In this document: positions 43,157 to 52,709 of the stretch, piece after piece | Layout: every line of letters begins with the position of its first letter | Position numbering within the stretch: the stretch's first letter is position 1 | Assembly: GCA_036666555.1 (NCBI GenBank) | Contig: JAVWVS010000002.1 | Coordinates: forward strand, 1-64,000 | From: UMGS1251 sp036666555 | GTDB taxonomy: Bacteria; Bacillota; Clostridia; Lachnospirales; Lachnospiraceae | DNA length: 64,000 nt | Direction of reading: 5' to 3' | Notes under the pieces: generated by a model | Database searches by the model: none | What the model was told of the DNA's origin: nothing | The model's input: only the letters and a program-made list of their open reading frames with translations | Position numbers and translations under genes: made by a program

Positions 43157-43552
43157 ATGAGAGAAAAAATACAGCGTTTTATGAGTGGACGCTACGGAAT
43201 GGATTCATTTAACAAGTTTTTATTAGGGGCAACTCTGGCCCTGTGCATTTTTAATATGTTTATAGATAACCGTTTGTTTAGCCTACTTACCGGGGTTTTA
43301 TTGGTTTATATATACATTCGGATGTTTTCCAGAGATTTTGGTAAACGGACACAAGAGAATGCCCGTTTTATGGAGTATAAAAATAAGCTGACAGGAAAGT
43401 TTCATTCCCATCAGCAAAATATGGCGGACCGCAAGACGAATCACATCTACACCTGTCCCAATTGCAAACAAAAAATTCGAATTCCCAAAGGAAAGGGAAG
43501 AATTTGTATCTCTTGTCCCAAATGTCACACCCAATTTGAGCGTAAAAGCTAG
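43157..43552 (+). CDS. Small membrane protein with C-terminal zinc ribbon
   Basis: 131 residues. Two hydrophobic segments (about 21-36 and 40-56), a basic linker, then a zinc ribbon with four cysteines: CPNCKQKIRIPKGKGRICIS and then CPKC. Zinc-ribbon ends of this kind are common in small Clostridia membrane proteins of unknown role. The ATG has AAGGAG upstream. The stop codon overlaps that of the convergent MATE gene in the four bases CTAG. Confidence 0.8.
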   Translation: MREKIQRFMSGRYGMDSFNKFLLGATLALCIFNMFIDNRLFSLLTGVLLVYIYIRMFSRDFGKRTQENARFMEYKNKLTGKFHSHQQNMADRKTNHIYTCPNCKQKIRIPKGKGRICISCPKCHTQFERKS

Positions 43553-44907
43553 TGAAGGTGTTTCATTTCTTTCATGGCGAATAGTAATACAACCACTAGG
43601 GTGGTAAAGTCTGCAATCGGTCCTGCGTAGAGAATTCCATCGAGACCAAAGAACAGTGGGAGTATTAGAATCAGCGGAATCAGTAGAATCAACTGACGCA
43701 TCATCGAAAGTATAGACGCTTTGATTGGCTGTCCGGTTGCTTGAAAATAACTGGTAGTGACCACTTGGAAACCTGCAACGAAGATACCCATCATGAATAT
43801 CCGCATGCACTTAATGGCAAATTGCGTAAATATTGCACTCTGCGTTCCGAAGATGGATAGAATCTGTCCCGGGAACAGCTGACATGTAGCCCAGCCCACA
43901 AGACAGCAAAGAGTTGCCACCATTGCAGCACAGAGATAGGTCTTTTTAATCCGTTTATACTGTCTGGCCCCTTTATTAAATCCCAGAATCGGCTGGGAAC
44001 CAATTCCGATGCCAATACAGATCGATACTATAATCATACTGACTTTCATAACGATTCCCATGGCACTTAGGGCTACATCACCTCCTACTGAGGTTTTGTT
44101 CCCATAGTATACCAGGGAATTATTTAATACAATCTGTAAAATCGTGCCGGAAATCTGCGTAATACCACTGGAAATCCCCAATATAAATACACTTTTGCTA
44201 ATCACCTTATCTACTCTTATATTTTTCTTGGTCAATCTCATATTTCCCTTTTTTACAAAATAGTGAAATAAAATAATCACGGAAATAATCTGTGAAGTAA
44301 TGGTCGCAATCGCTGCTCCCACCACACCCCAGTGAAATACAAAAATATAAATGGGGTCTAAGATAGTGTTGAGCACCGCTCCAATGACAATGCTGTACAT
44401 AGCTAGTGCCGGATTGCCATCTGTTCTTGCCATATTCGAAAGACCGATACCAAGCATATTAAACGGCGCTCCAATTAAAATAATAGAGGTATACTGTCTG
44501 GCGTAATGCATGGTTTGATTGGTAGCACCAAATAGTTTTAACATGGGATCTAAGAATACCAAGCCAAGGACTGCTAACAATATTCCCAGCCCCAGTAACA
44601 ATAAAAAGATTGTTCCCAATGTTTTTTCTGCTTCCTCTTCTTTTTTTTCTCCCAATTTAATAGCTGCATAGGAACTCCCACCGGATCCCAGCATGGTGGA
44701 TATGGCAAGAATAATGGTCACAATAGGAAATGCAATGGTGGTTGCTGCATTTCCAAGGTACCCCACTCCCTGTCCAATAAAAATCTGGTCCACAATATTA
44801 TAAACTGCATTCACCAACATGGAGACTACTGCCGGCAGCGCAAACCGCAAGAGCAGCTTCCCAACGGATTGATACCCCAATGGATTTTTTGTCTGTACTT
44901 TTGTCAT
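43549..44907 (-). CDS. MATE-family multidrug/organic cation efflux transporter
   Basis: About 452 residues with twelve membrane segments. N-terminal LLLRFALPAVVSMLVNAVYNIVDQIFIG and the repeat-half equivalent near residue 240 (SKSVFILGISSGITQISGTI) fit NorM/DinF-like MATE proteins; the VDQIFIGQ..G pattern is standard. I use ATG 44907, with AAGGGG upstream; a TTG frame extends to 44940. It follows the epimerase gene closely and may share its transcript. Substrate unknown. Confidence 0.92.
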   Translation of the reverse strand: MTKVQTKNPLGYQSVGKLLLRFALPAVVSMLVNAVYNIVDQIFIGQGVGYLGNAATTIAFPIVTIILAISTMLGSGGSSYAAIKLGEKKEEEAEKTLGTIFLLLLGLGILLAVLGLVFLDPMLKLFGATNQTMHYARQYTSIILIGAPFNMLGIGLSNMARTDGNPALAMYSIVIGAVLNTILDPIYIFVFHWGVVGAAIATITSQIISVIILFHYFVKKGNMRLTKKNIRVDKVISKSVFILGISSGITQISGTILQIVLNNSLVYYGNKTSVGGDVALSAMGIVMKVSMIIVSICIGIGIGSQPILGFNKGARQYKRIKKTYLCAAMVATLCCLVGWATCQLFPGQILSIFGTQSAIFTQFAIKCMRIFMMGIFVAGFQVVTTSYFQATGQPIKASILSMMRQLILLIPLILILPLFFGLDGILYAGPIADFTTLVVVLLFAMKEMKHLH

Positions 44908-44953
44908 CCTTTGTTCCCCTTTCTTGTATTTGCCGAACAAGATTTTTATAACT

Positions 44954-45934
44954 CTATTGATTAAGCCAATCCAGGGTATCCTGAATCGTTTCTCTCAAAT
45001 TCCTAGGTTGATACCCCAGTTCTTTCGTTGCTTTATCATGGGAAAACCGATCATTACTTTTCAGTGTATACAAAGAATAAGCGGTATATAGTGGTCTTTG
45101 ATTGCGCCGTTTTGCAACTAATTTCACAAAAGGTACTGCCACTTTTGCCATCCAGATAGGAAGGGTCGGAATGATTCTTCCCCCTTGGGCATCTCGAATC
45201 ATCTGCAGCACTTCCCGCACTTCGTAATGCCGATTGGATAAGATATAGCATTCTCCGGTTTTTCCTTTTAGGGCTGCCGCAAAACATCCTTTTGCCACAT
45301 CCCTTACATCCACAAAATCATACCCCCCTTTTACACAAGCAGGTAATCGTCCTTTTTGATAATCTTCTACCAGTTGGACCAAATGATTTCTAGACTCATC
45401 GTAAGGGCCTAATATTCCGGAAGGATGTACAATCACTGCATCTAATCCATTTTTGACCCCGTGCAATACCATTTTAGATGCCATTGCCTTGGTTTTCGCA
45501 TAGCCACCTACAACCTCTGCAGGAGAAAAATAACTGCTTTCCACCATGACTTCCGGTTTTTTCTTTTCCGGTAATGCATGAACCGAACTCACATAGACCA
45601 ATCGCTTGACTTGATGTTTCATACACAATTCCACAATATGCTTGGTTCCCAGTACGTTCACTTCATAAAGTTCATGGGATATCCGGTCCGAAATGTCTAC
45701 AATTCCCGCAGTATGTATCACAATCAACTTCTGTTCCGGAGAATGCATAAATAAAGGCTCTAATGACTTTTTTTCTCGCACGTCTCCCTTGAAATAGGTC
45801 ACATATTGAGAATCTGTTTTATGTTCACCGGGTAAAATCAGTCCCCGAACCATCTGTTTCTTTTGACATAAAAGACGAACCATGGCACTTCCCAAATGTC
45901 CGCCTGCACCTGTCACAATATACAACTTCGACAT
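44954..45934 (-). CDS. NAD-dependent epimerase/dehydratase (extended SDR, 3-beta-HSD-like)
   Basis: 326 residues. Rossmann loop TGAGGHLGSAMVRLL at residues 8-22, VIHTAGIVDIS (about 74), and the YxxxK active site in YAKTKAMASKMV (about 145), with VHPSGILGPYD as in dihydroflavonol reductase-like proteins. Substrate unknown (sugar nucleotide, steroid-like or flavonoid-like alcohol). No other polysaccharide genes are near this copy. Confidence 0.85.
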   Translation of the reverse strand: MSKLYIVTGAGGHLGSAMVRLLCQKKQMVRGLILPGEHKTDSQYVTYFKGDVREKKSLEPLFMHSPEQKLIVIHTAGIVDISDRISHELYEVNVLGTKHIVELCMKHQVKRLVYVSSVHALPEKKKPEVMVESSYFSPAEVVGGYAKTKAMASKMVLHGVKNGLDAVIVHPSGILGPYDESRNHLVQLVEDYQKGRLPACVKGGYDFVDVRDVAKGCFAAALKGKTGECYILSNRHYEVREVLQMIRDAQGGRIIPTLPIWMAKVAVPFVKLVAKRRNQRPLYTAYSLYTLKSNDRFSHDKATKELGYQPRNLRETIQDTLDWLNQ

Positions 45935-45970
45935 TTTCAGATACCTCTTTTCTCATTTTTCTCCTAAGTA

Positions 45971-46005
45971 AATCAGGACTATTGCAAAGTTCAATAGTCC
46001 TGATT
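45971..46005 (-). terminator. Stem-loop between DMT and epimerase genes
   Basis: Perfect 14-base arms AATCAGGACTATTG/CAATAGTCCTGATT with a seven-base loop. It lies downstream of the transporter? No: it lies upstream of the epimerase start (45934) and about 70 bp after the end of the DMT gene's coding region in the minus direction, so it would end transcription entering from the DMT-leuS unit. Only a short TTACTT follows in that direction; on the plus strand AGGAA-type bases follow. Confidence 0.5.
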
Positions 46006-46076
46006 ACAATGTTTTTTCCCTACATTGCGAAAGGAGAAATCAATTAAATCCCTTACTTATATTATACTCGAAAGTG

Positions 46077-46979
46077 TCAATTTGTAAACATCTTCACGCT
46101 AAAACAATCGTTTTTCCCCTTTATTTTCACCTCTGAAATCAGTACGGCCCCCAAAATAAGGGCGCATCCAATAATCATTTTGATAGTGACCATTTCGTGT
46201 AACAAAATGATAGAAAATATGGTTCCAAATACCGCTTCCATAGATAAAATGACAGCAGATTTTGTTTCATCCACATATCTTTGGGAAACAGTCTGTAATA
46301 AATACGTAATCGTAGTACTTCCTACTCCTAAATATACCACTGCTAAAATCCCATCGGTGTTCGCTTGTATGTTCACGGTTCCCTTGGTACACAAAAGACC
46401 TACTGCTGACATAACAAAAGCCGTTGCAATTTGAAAAAAATTCAATGCCATCACACTATACCTTTTCACGTATTCTCCTGTTAAAAATATTTGAAAAGCA
46501 AAGCAAACCGCACAAGCCAATGTCAAAGTATCCCCTACTCCAAGAGAAAAACTTTCATTCAGAGATAACACTCCTGCACCTATCACTGCAACAATAGCAC
46601 CCGCAACTCCTTGGGGGCTCATTTTCTTTTTATAAATCACGAATGCAATAAATGGAACGATCACCACATTGGTTGCCGTTAAAAATGCATTTTTTGATAA
46701 TGTAGTATATTGTAATCCTACCGTCTGTAGTGCAAATCCCGAAAAAAGAAACGCACCCAGTATGATTCCCGCTTTGATTTCGGCTTTTGAAATACGTTTT
46801 AAGGCTTTGATACTTAATGGAAATAATAATACTGTACCAATGAAAAAGCGTCCGGTCAATATCTGGAAGGGAGTCAGTGTGTCAAGCGCAATATCACTGA
46901 CCACAAAGCCTCCACCCCATATGATCGTCACCACAATTAATCCGATGATTCCTAAATAACTTTTGGTACTGCTTTTCAC
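46077..46979 (-). CDS. DMT-superfamily (EamA) transporter
   Basis: 300 residues, ten membrane helices in two EamA halves. Key blocks: WGGGFVVSDIALDTLTPFQILTGRF (first half, about residue 21) and TKSAVILSMEAVFGTIFSIILLHE (second half, about residue 238), typical of RhaT/EamA exporters. Substrate cannot be predicted. It is 32 bp downstream of leuS in the same direction and may be cotranscribed. Confidence 0.9.
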   Translation of the reverse strand: MKSSTKSYLGIIGLIVVTIIWGGGFVVSDIALDTLTPFQILTGRFFIGTVLLFPLSIKALKRISKAEIKAGIILGAFLFSGFALQTVGLQYTTLSKNAFLTATNVVIVPFIAFVIYKKKMSPQGVAGAIVAVIGAGVLSLNESFSLGVGDTLTLACAVCFAFQIFLTGEYVKRYSVMALNFFQIATAFVMSAVGLLCTKGTVNIQANTDGILAVVYLGVGSTTITYLLQTVSQRYVDETKSAVILSMEAVFGTIFSIILLHEMVTIKMIIGCALILGAVLISEVKIKGKNDCFSVKMFTN

Positions 46980-47011
46980 GCTTCTGCCTCCTGTTCCACG
47001 GATGTACGGAT

Positions 47012-49432
47012 TTATTTCATGACAATATTAATGATTTTGCCCGGAACATATATTTCTTTCACTATATTTCCGGTCAACTTATCTGCAATGGCTTCTTTTC
47101 CTGCTGCAATGGCGTCCTCTTTTGCGATATCTGCTGCAATAGTTACCACCGCTTTGGTTTTCCCGTTGATTTGAACTGCTACATCAACTTCATCATCTTT
47201 CATGGCTTCTTTATCATAAGAGGGCCATTGTGCTCTGAAGATTGTTTCCGTATGTCCCAGCTGCTCCCATATTTCTTCTGCCATATGTGGAGCAAATGGT
47301 GCAAGCAGCACCGCCATATTTCCTAATGTTTCTGCATCCACACCGCCTTCTTTTTTGGCAATGTCAATGAGTTTATTATTGTATTCCATAAATCCGGAGA
47401 TCACCGTGTTCAGACTAAATCCCTCTAAACGGTTCGTAATATCATAGACCATTTTATTACGTACTTTGATCATCTCTTTCGTTGCTTTGAGATTTGCTTC
47501 TTTGCTTTCCATCACCAAATTCCAGAGACGTTTTAAGAAACGATTGACCCCATCGATTCCGCGGTCATCCCATTCTGCATCCAGCTCCGGTGGCCCTACA
47601 AAGAGCTCATACATCCGCAAAGAATCACAGCCATAATCACGCACCAAATCATCGGGAGAAACCACATTTCCTTTGGACTTACTCATCTTAATTCCATTTT
47701 TACCGGTAATCATTCCCTGATTGAATAATTTGGTAAATGGTTCCTCAAAGTCAATGGCTTTGATGTCGTATAAAAATTTTGTATAGAAGCGAGAATACAG
47801 TAAATGAAGTACTGCATGTTCTACTCCACCGATGTACATATCTACTGGAAGCATCTCATTTGCTTTTTCCCGGGAAACAAGAGCATCTGCATTGTGATTA
47901 TCCACGTAACGCAGGAAATACCAAGATGACCCTGCCCACTGTGGCATGGTATTCGTCTCCCTTTTTGCCGGTTTCCCACACACGGGGCAGGTGGTGTTCA
48001 CCCACTCATCAATGCCTGCCAGTGGTGATTCTCCCGTTCCGGTCGGTTCGTAAGTTTCTACTTCCGGTAACCTTAATGGAAGCTGGTCTTCCGGTACCGG
48101 CACTGCTCCACAGTCCGGACAGTGTACGATTGGAATCGGTTCTCCCCAATACCTTTGACGTGAAAATACCCAGTCACGTAACTTGTAATTGGTGGTTGCT
48201 CTTCCAATCTTACGTTCTTCCATAATGAAAGGTGCTTTTTCTTTGATTTCTTCTGAAGACATACCATCCCATTCACCGGAGTGAATCATTACGCCGGAAC
48301 CGGTGTAAGCACTGGTTAATTCATGGGCGGTTCCATCTTCGGAAATAACTTCTATAATGGGAATTTTAAATTTACTTGCAAATTCAAAATCACGGTCATC
48401 ATGAGCAGGTACACACATAATGGCTCCGGTTCCATAGTCTGCCAATACATAATCAGACAGCCAGATAGGAACTAATTCCCCATTGATTGGGTTCACTGCA
48501 TAACTTCCCGTAAACACGCCCGTTTTTTCCTTGTCCTGTAGACGATCCACCGAAGATTTCATAGAAGCTTTTAAAATATATGCTTCCACTGCTTCTTTGG
48601 TTTCTGGGGTTACCAGTCCTTTTGCCATGTCATGTTCCGGTGCCAATACCATAAAAGTGGCCCCATACAAGGTGTCCGGTCTGGTGGTGTACACCGTGAT
48701 CTTTTGCTCTGTATTTTGTACGGCAAAATCCACTTCTGCGCCGTGACTTTTCCCGATCCAGTCTGCTTGCATCTTCTTTACTTTATCTGGCCAATCCAGT
48801 TTATCCAAATCCTCCAACAGGCGATCTGCATAAGCAGTAATTTTCAACATCCACTGGCGAAGATTTTTCTTCGTTACTTCGGTTCCACATCGTTCACATT
48901 TTCCATTGACCACTTCTTCATTGGCAAGACCGGTCTTGCAAGACGGACACCAGTTAATTGGGAATTCCTTTTCGTAAGCAAGTCCTTCTTTGAACATTTT
49001 TACAAAAATCCATTGAGTCCATTTATAAAACTCCGGATCCGTAGTGTTTACTTCCATGTCCCAGTCATATAGTGCTGCAATTTCATCAATCTGTCTTTTG
49101 ATATTCGCTACATTTTCTGCTGTGGATTTAGCTGGATGGACACCCATTTTAATCGCATAGTTTTCTGCAGGTAAGCCAAATGCATCCCATCCCATAGGAT
49201 GTACAATATAATATCCTTGTAATAATTTATAGCGGCTCCATACATCTGAGATTACATATCCTCTCCAATGGCCTACGTGAAGTCCATTCCCGGATGGATA
49301 TGGAAACATATCCAAACAATAGTATTTTTCTTTCTTTTCGCCTTGATCATCTATTTTGGGGTTCACTGGATTTTGTTTCCAATGTTCTCTCCATTTCTTT
49401 TCAACGGCTTTATGGTTATAAGGTACTGGCAT
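47012..49432 (-). CDS. leuS: Leucyl-tRNA synthetase
   Basis: 806 residues, the bacterial length. Class I signatures: HIGH-like FPYPSGNGLHVGHWRGY (HVGH, about 43-55) and KMSKS (GIKMSKSKGN, about 580). The zinc-binding CPSCKTGLANEEV (about 160) and the CPDCGAVPVPE region are present, along with the editing domain (TTRPDTLYGATF, about 246; T-rich site) and Ala-Thr loop. It charges tRNA-Leu. Its promoter is just upstream and no T-box leader is seen in the roughly 60-base leader. Confidence 0.98.
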   Translation of the reverse strand: MPVPYNHKAVEKKWREHWKQNPVNPKIDDQGEKKEKYYCLDMFPYPSGNGLHVGHWRGYVISDVWSRYKLLQGYYIVHPMGWDAFGLPAENYAIKMGVHPAKSTAENVANIKRQIDEIAALYDWDMEVNTTDPEFYKWTQWIFVKMFKEGLAYEKEFPINWCPSCKTGLANEEVVNGKCERCGTEVTKKNLRQWMLKITAYADRLLEDLDKLDWPDKVKKMQADWIGKSHGAEVDFAVQNTEQKITVYTTRPDTLYGATFMVLAPEHDMAKGLVTPETKEAVEAYILKASMKSSVDRLQDKEKTGVFTGSYAVNPINGELVPIWLSDYVLADYGTGAIMCVPAHDDRDFEFASKFKIPIIEVISEDGTAHELTSAYTGSGVMIHSGEWDGMSSEEIKEKAPFIMEERKIGRATTNYKLRDWVFSRQRYWGEPIPIVHCPDCGAVPVPEDQLPLRLPEVETYEPTGTGESPLAGIDEWVNTTCPVCGKPAKRETNTMPQWAGSSWYFLRYVDNHNADALVSREKANEMLPVDMYIGGVEHAVLHLLYSRFYTKFLYDIKAIDFEEPFTKLFNQGMITGKNGIKMSKSKGNVVSPDDLVRDYGCDSLRMYELFVGPPELDAEWDDRGIDGVNRFLKRLWNLVMESKEANLKATKEMIKVRNKMVYDITNRLEGFSLNTVISGFMEYNNKLIDIAKKEGGVDAETLGNMAVLLAPFAPHMAEEIWEQLGHTETIFRAQWPSYDKEAMKDDEVDVAVQINGKTKAVVTIAADIAKEDAIAAGKEAIADKLTGNIVKEIYVPGKIINIVMK

Positions 49433-49464
49433 CTTTTATTTCCTCCTTGTTTACACTATCTGTT

Positions 49465-49493
49465 ATTGTAGACATCCACGGCGATTTTGTCAA
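49465..49493 (-). promoter_or_regulatory. Promoter of leuS
   Basis: TTGACA, a 17-base spacer and TACAAT on the minus strand, about 30 bases before the leuS ATG. Near-perfect sigma-A promoter. The divergent gene's promoter begins eight bases away. Confidence 0.8.
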
Positions 49494-49500
49494 GATTATG

Positions 49501-49529
49501 TTGTCTGGAAATACATATTGGTGTATAAT
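49501..49529 (+). promoter_or_regulatory. Promoter of the small P-loop gene
   Basis: TTGTCT, a 17-base spacer and perfect TATAAT on the plus strand, about 50 bases before the ATG at 49581. Back-to-back with the leuS promoter. Confidence 0.75.
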
Positions 49530-49580
49530 GTGAATTAAGGTATTTCAGTATAAAAAAACTTGAATAAAGGAGATTTTGCC

Positions 49581-50006
49581 ATGGTAAATTTATTAGCAGG
49601 TCCAAAGGGAACAGGGAAAACACAGCAAATGATTGAACTAGCGAATCAGACTGTGAAAGATTGTAATGGAAACATCGTTTTTATTAAAAAGAGTCACCGT
49701 GATACATATAGTTTAGACTTTCATATTCGTGCCGTTTGCATGGCCGACTACGCATCCATCGTTAATACCGATGAATACATCGGGTTCATTTACGGAATGC
49801 TCAGTGCAAATAGCGACATTGAAGTGATTTTTATTGATGGGATTTTGAAACATGCCGACATCTCCATGGAGAACATACCGGATTTTGTAAAACGACTGAA
49901 TGCCATATCCACCGATTGTAAGATTGATTTTTATGTAAGTGTCAGTGCTGGAAAAGATGAAATTGAAAAAGAAGTAGACTTAGCAGATTGCAAGATTTTA
50001 AATTAA
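49581..50006 (+). CDS. Small P-loop (Walker A) protein of unknown function
   Basis: 141 residues from ATG 49581, which has AAAGGAG nine bases upstream (the frame opens upstream at 49560 without one). Walker A AGPKGTGKTQQMIELA (residues 6-21) and a Walker B-like strand IEVIFIDGILKH (about 78-89) with a helical rest. It lacks Walker-type domains of known NTPases such as sensor motifs or a linker. No name can be given. Short, soluble, without cysteine clusters. It lies alone between its own promoter and a strong terminator. Confidence 0.8.
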   Translation: MVNLLAGPKGTGKTQQMIELANQTVKDCNGNIVFIKKSHRDTYSLDFHIRAVCMADYASIVNTDEYIGFIYGMLSANSDIEVIFIDGILKHADISMENIPDFVKRLNAISTDCKIDFYVSVSAGKDEIEKEVDLADCKILN

Positions 50007-50017
50007 TCGAACATAAG

Positions 50018-50059
50018 AAGGAACCCTTTCCGTTAGATTGCTACCGGAAAGGGTTCCTT
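50018..50059. terminator. Bidirectional terminator
   Basis: Fifteen-base arms AAGGAACCCTTTCCG/CGGAAAGGGTTCCTT with a 12-base loop, followed by TTTTA on the plus strand. It lies between the convergent P-loop gene and AEC transporter gene, serving both. Confidence 0.85.
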
Positions 50060-50995
50060 TTATTTGCATAAAAATTCATAGAAAAACACAATTACCGGCA
50101 TGGTGATGGTGCAAAAAAGTACCGTCATTGCATTAATTACACTGGCATATTTGGCATCGCCTCCATATACCTGTGCGATTTGTGTCACCATAGCAGCCAC
50201 CGGAGCTGAGGATGCCAAAAGTACTACCATCAAAATATAAAATGCATCCGGATGGATACTGGTGATGCCACTTCCCCATATGAGAAGTACGATGATGGCC
50301 GGAAAGAAAACCAGCCGCAAAAAACAAATCAAATAAATTCTTTTCTGACGAAAAATCCACTTCACGTCCACCTTGGCAAACAGCATTCCGATAACCAGCA
50401 TACTGGCCGGTCCAATCATATTGCCCATTCCCTCAATACACTTTCCCAAAACCGATGGAAGTCGCAACCGAAGCACAAATAACGAAAGTCCTACCATCAT
50501 TGCCACAATATTGGGATTGCAAATGATTTTCCGAATACTTTTTTCTCGAATTCCACTGATCATCAATTTCCCATGAGTCCAAATCAAAATGTTTTGTACA
50601 AAAATATAGGCTAAGGAATAAAATACCCATTCCTTTCCAAGCACCGCATATACCAGTGGAATGATAATGTTGCCTGCATTGGAATAAATAAGGGATGCCT
50701 TCTCCGTAGGGTTAAAACGAAAGCACTTACCGAGTACGTTTGTTCCCAAAATAAATAGGATATGGACGACTACCGCAGCCGCTGCTGCCAACAAAAGTCC
50801 TCTCATTTTATCTGTTGTGTAGTCGATTTGAAAGGAACTAATCATCATGCAAGGGCAGAAAACATACACGGTAAAAGAGGACAGTGGTTTACTGTCCTCG
50901 CCTTTTAACAATCCAATTTTTACAACGATATATCCGATGATACCCATTAAAAACATGGATATAATATTTTGTGCTAATAAAATACTGATTTCCAC
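50060..50995 (-). CDS. AEC (auxin efflux carrier) family transporter
   Basis: About 311 residues and ten membrane helices. N-terminal MGIIGYIVVKIGLLKGEDSKPLSSFTVYVF and PLVYAVLGKEWVFYSLAYIF resemble malate/auxin-type carriers (YwkB/MleP group). The C-terminal end VAAMVTQIAQVYGGDAKYAS is typical. Start GTG 50995 has AAAGG seven bases upstream; the longest frame begins with TTG at 50998. It could export organic acids. It follows an unknown membrane protein by about 25 bp. Confidence 0.88.
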   Translation of the reverse strand: MEISILLAQNIISMFLMGIIGYIVVKIGLLKGEDSKPLSSFTVYVFCPCMMISSFQIDYTTDKMRGLLLAAAAAVVVHILFILGTNVLGKCFRFNPTEKASLIYSNAGNIIIPLVYAVLGKEWVFYSLAYIFVQNILIWTHGKLMISGIREKSIRKIICNPNIVAMMVGLSLFVLRLRLPSVLGKCIEGMGNMIGPASMLVIGMLFAKVDVKWIFRQKRIYLICFLRLVFFPAIIVLLIWGSGITSIHPDAFYILMVVLLASSAPVAAMVTQIAQVYGGDAKYASVINAMTVLFCTITMPVIVFFYEFLCK

Positions 50996-51022
50996 CAAAA
51001 CACCTTTTTCTTTTTTGAATTA

Positions 51023-52621
51023 CTATTTTATAGATAATACGGTATTGGTCTTTTTATTTTCCTTGTATTCTACCGTAATGTTCTGCCCTACTTCATACTT
51101 AATGATATCGATAAATTCTACTACCGAAACATCAAATATTTCTTCGGAACCTTCTATCATAAGATAATAATGAGAATTGCCTTCCATAACACCTTGTGCA
51201 ATCTTGGTGATTTTCCCGGTAAGCGTCTGTATTTCTCTTGTATCCTTTTCTTCTTTTTGAATGCCGTTGCTGATCATCAGATCATGATAAACTGCTTCAC
51301 AAGCACTTACGGTATCTCCAATGGCTACTAGTTGATATTTTTGTACGTTGACCATGGCATATTTTTTCACAAGACCTGCATCATCTTTCAATGCAATAAA
51401 ATACGTTGGTTCTCCGGACATATTAAGCAAAAGTGGAAAAGTTGCCTTATATTTTAGATTTTGTACCTGTCCTTCTGCCGATGACATGGCTGATTCTTCG
51501 GTAGCACCTTCAATGGAATAAAACTTAGTCTCCATAGTTCTTTGATTCATCAATACAAATCCTACATTCGACTGATCTCCACTTACGGAAGTGACTCCGG
51601 TATACACCCACACGTCATCATCAATTGCCAAGAAATTGTATCCTTTGGTGGTTTCCAAACAATCTTTTTGTCCTAGTACACTATTTAAGAATCCATGTTT
51701 CAAAGACCCATAATAATCGTATAACTGTACAAGTAACTCCGCAGAGTAGGCACGGTCGACCCATTGTGGCACTTCGTCAATTTTGTAATTCTTCATTTCA
51801 CCGGTAATCGCATTACACATCACGACACGTCCTACCGTTTCTCCACCAAATAATCCAATGTTAAATTTCTTTACCGGAGCTATCCAATAAGGAACTCCTT
51901 GATCATCAATTTCAAAACTCAATTCATCGAAAATATAGGTTGGATATGCAAACCGCAGATGACGATAAATATTATGATTAAAATACTCACTGGTAGAATA
52001 CTTCATTCCTTCTTTTAACTTTACAAGCTCTGTAGACTGTTTTGCCATATCAATCATCACATATGCCGGAATTCCCTCTGCACGGTTGGTAAACCACTTA
52101 ATTGGGCTGGCATATTTCAGTGGAGACACCCGCACCGGTGTTCCTTTATAGTTTACCTGACTGTAAAGATCATCTACTTCAAACTGTGATACCATGTCTA
52201 CCATACTTCCCATCTTACGATTTCCTAATAAAGTAGCGGAATCTTTATCTAACAGCGGAATCTGGTCAAAAGACAGCTCTTCGATATCTTTGGTAAATTC
52301 GCCTTGTTTAACTGGCAGTAATTGTTGATATTTTTTTGCATTAATAATGGGTGAGGACAGTAACGACCCTACCAAATAGCATCCCAATATTACTAAGAAT
52401 ATGGTGCCCATTACTTTAATAAACTTCGCATTCTTAATTTCCTGTCTTCCCAGATGCGTTCGAAATACAAATACCACCATCAAAATGATAATGACAAATA
52501 AGAAGAAAAACCAAAAATTACCGGAATGTATATTAATCGCCGGCAGTGAAACATAATAATAAATTCCCGCCAACACCAGCAATACCACTACGCCGATTAG
52601 TTTTTTCATTGACTTTTTCAT
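51023..52621 (-). CDS. Uncharacterised membrane protein with large extracytoplasmic domain
   Basis: About 532 residues. Three N-terminal hydrophobic segments (about 10-25, 35-53 and 70-90), then about 440 residues probably outside, with no motif I can name. The last 65 residues (TGKITKIAQGVMEGNSHYYL ... VGQNITVEY) look like an OB-fold-type beta barrel. ATG 52621 has GGAGGT upstream; an earlier ATG overlaps that site. It follows trkH by about 75 bp in the same direction and is followed by the AEC gene. It could be part of the Trk operon or stand alone. Confidence 0.7.
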   Translation of the reverse strand: MKKSMKKLIGVVVLLVLAGIYYYVSLPAINIHSGNFWFFFLFVIIILMVVFVFRTHLGRQEIKNAKFIKVMGTIFLVILGCYLVGSLLSSPIINAKKYQQLLPVKQGEFTKDIEELSFDQIPLLDKDSATLLGNRKMGSMVDMVSQFEVDDLYSQVNYKGTPVRVSPLKYASPIKWFTNRAEGIPAYVMIDMAKQSTELVKLKEGMKYSTSEYFNHNIYRHLRFAYPTYIFDELSFEIDDQGVPYWIAPVKKFNIGLFGGETVGRVVMCNAITGEMKNYKIDEVPQWVDRAYSAELLVQLYDYYGSLKHGFLNSVLGQKDCLETTKGYNFLAIDDDVWVYTGVTSVSGDQSNVGFVLMNQRTMETKFYSIEGATEESAMSSAEGQVQNLKYKATFPLLLNMSGEPTYFIALKDDAGLVKKYAMVNVQKYQLVAIGDTVSACEAVYHDLMISNGIQKEEKDTREIQTLTGKITKIAQGVMEGNSHYYLMIEGSEEIFDVSVVEFIDIIKYEVGQNITVEYKENKKTNTVLSIK

Positions 52622-52709
52622 TGTTACCTCCATTTTTTTTTGCTAAATAGCAAGATTAAAGAGTATTCTATCATAGATTTCCCACAATAAAAAGTCTTCT
52701 TTTAATTTT

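Noticed and set aside
44954..45934. Epimerase as part of the capsule locus
   Set aside because: It is 26 kb away beside a MATE transporter, and its 3-beta-HSD-like motifs do not point to a sugar nucleotide.
49433..49559. Possible T-box leader for leuS
   Set aside because: The space from promoter to ATG is about 30 bases, far too short for a T-box, and no specifier stem is seen.
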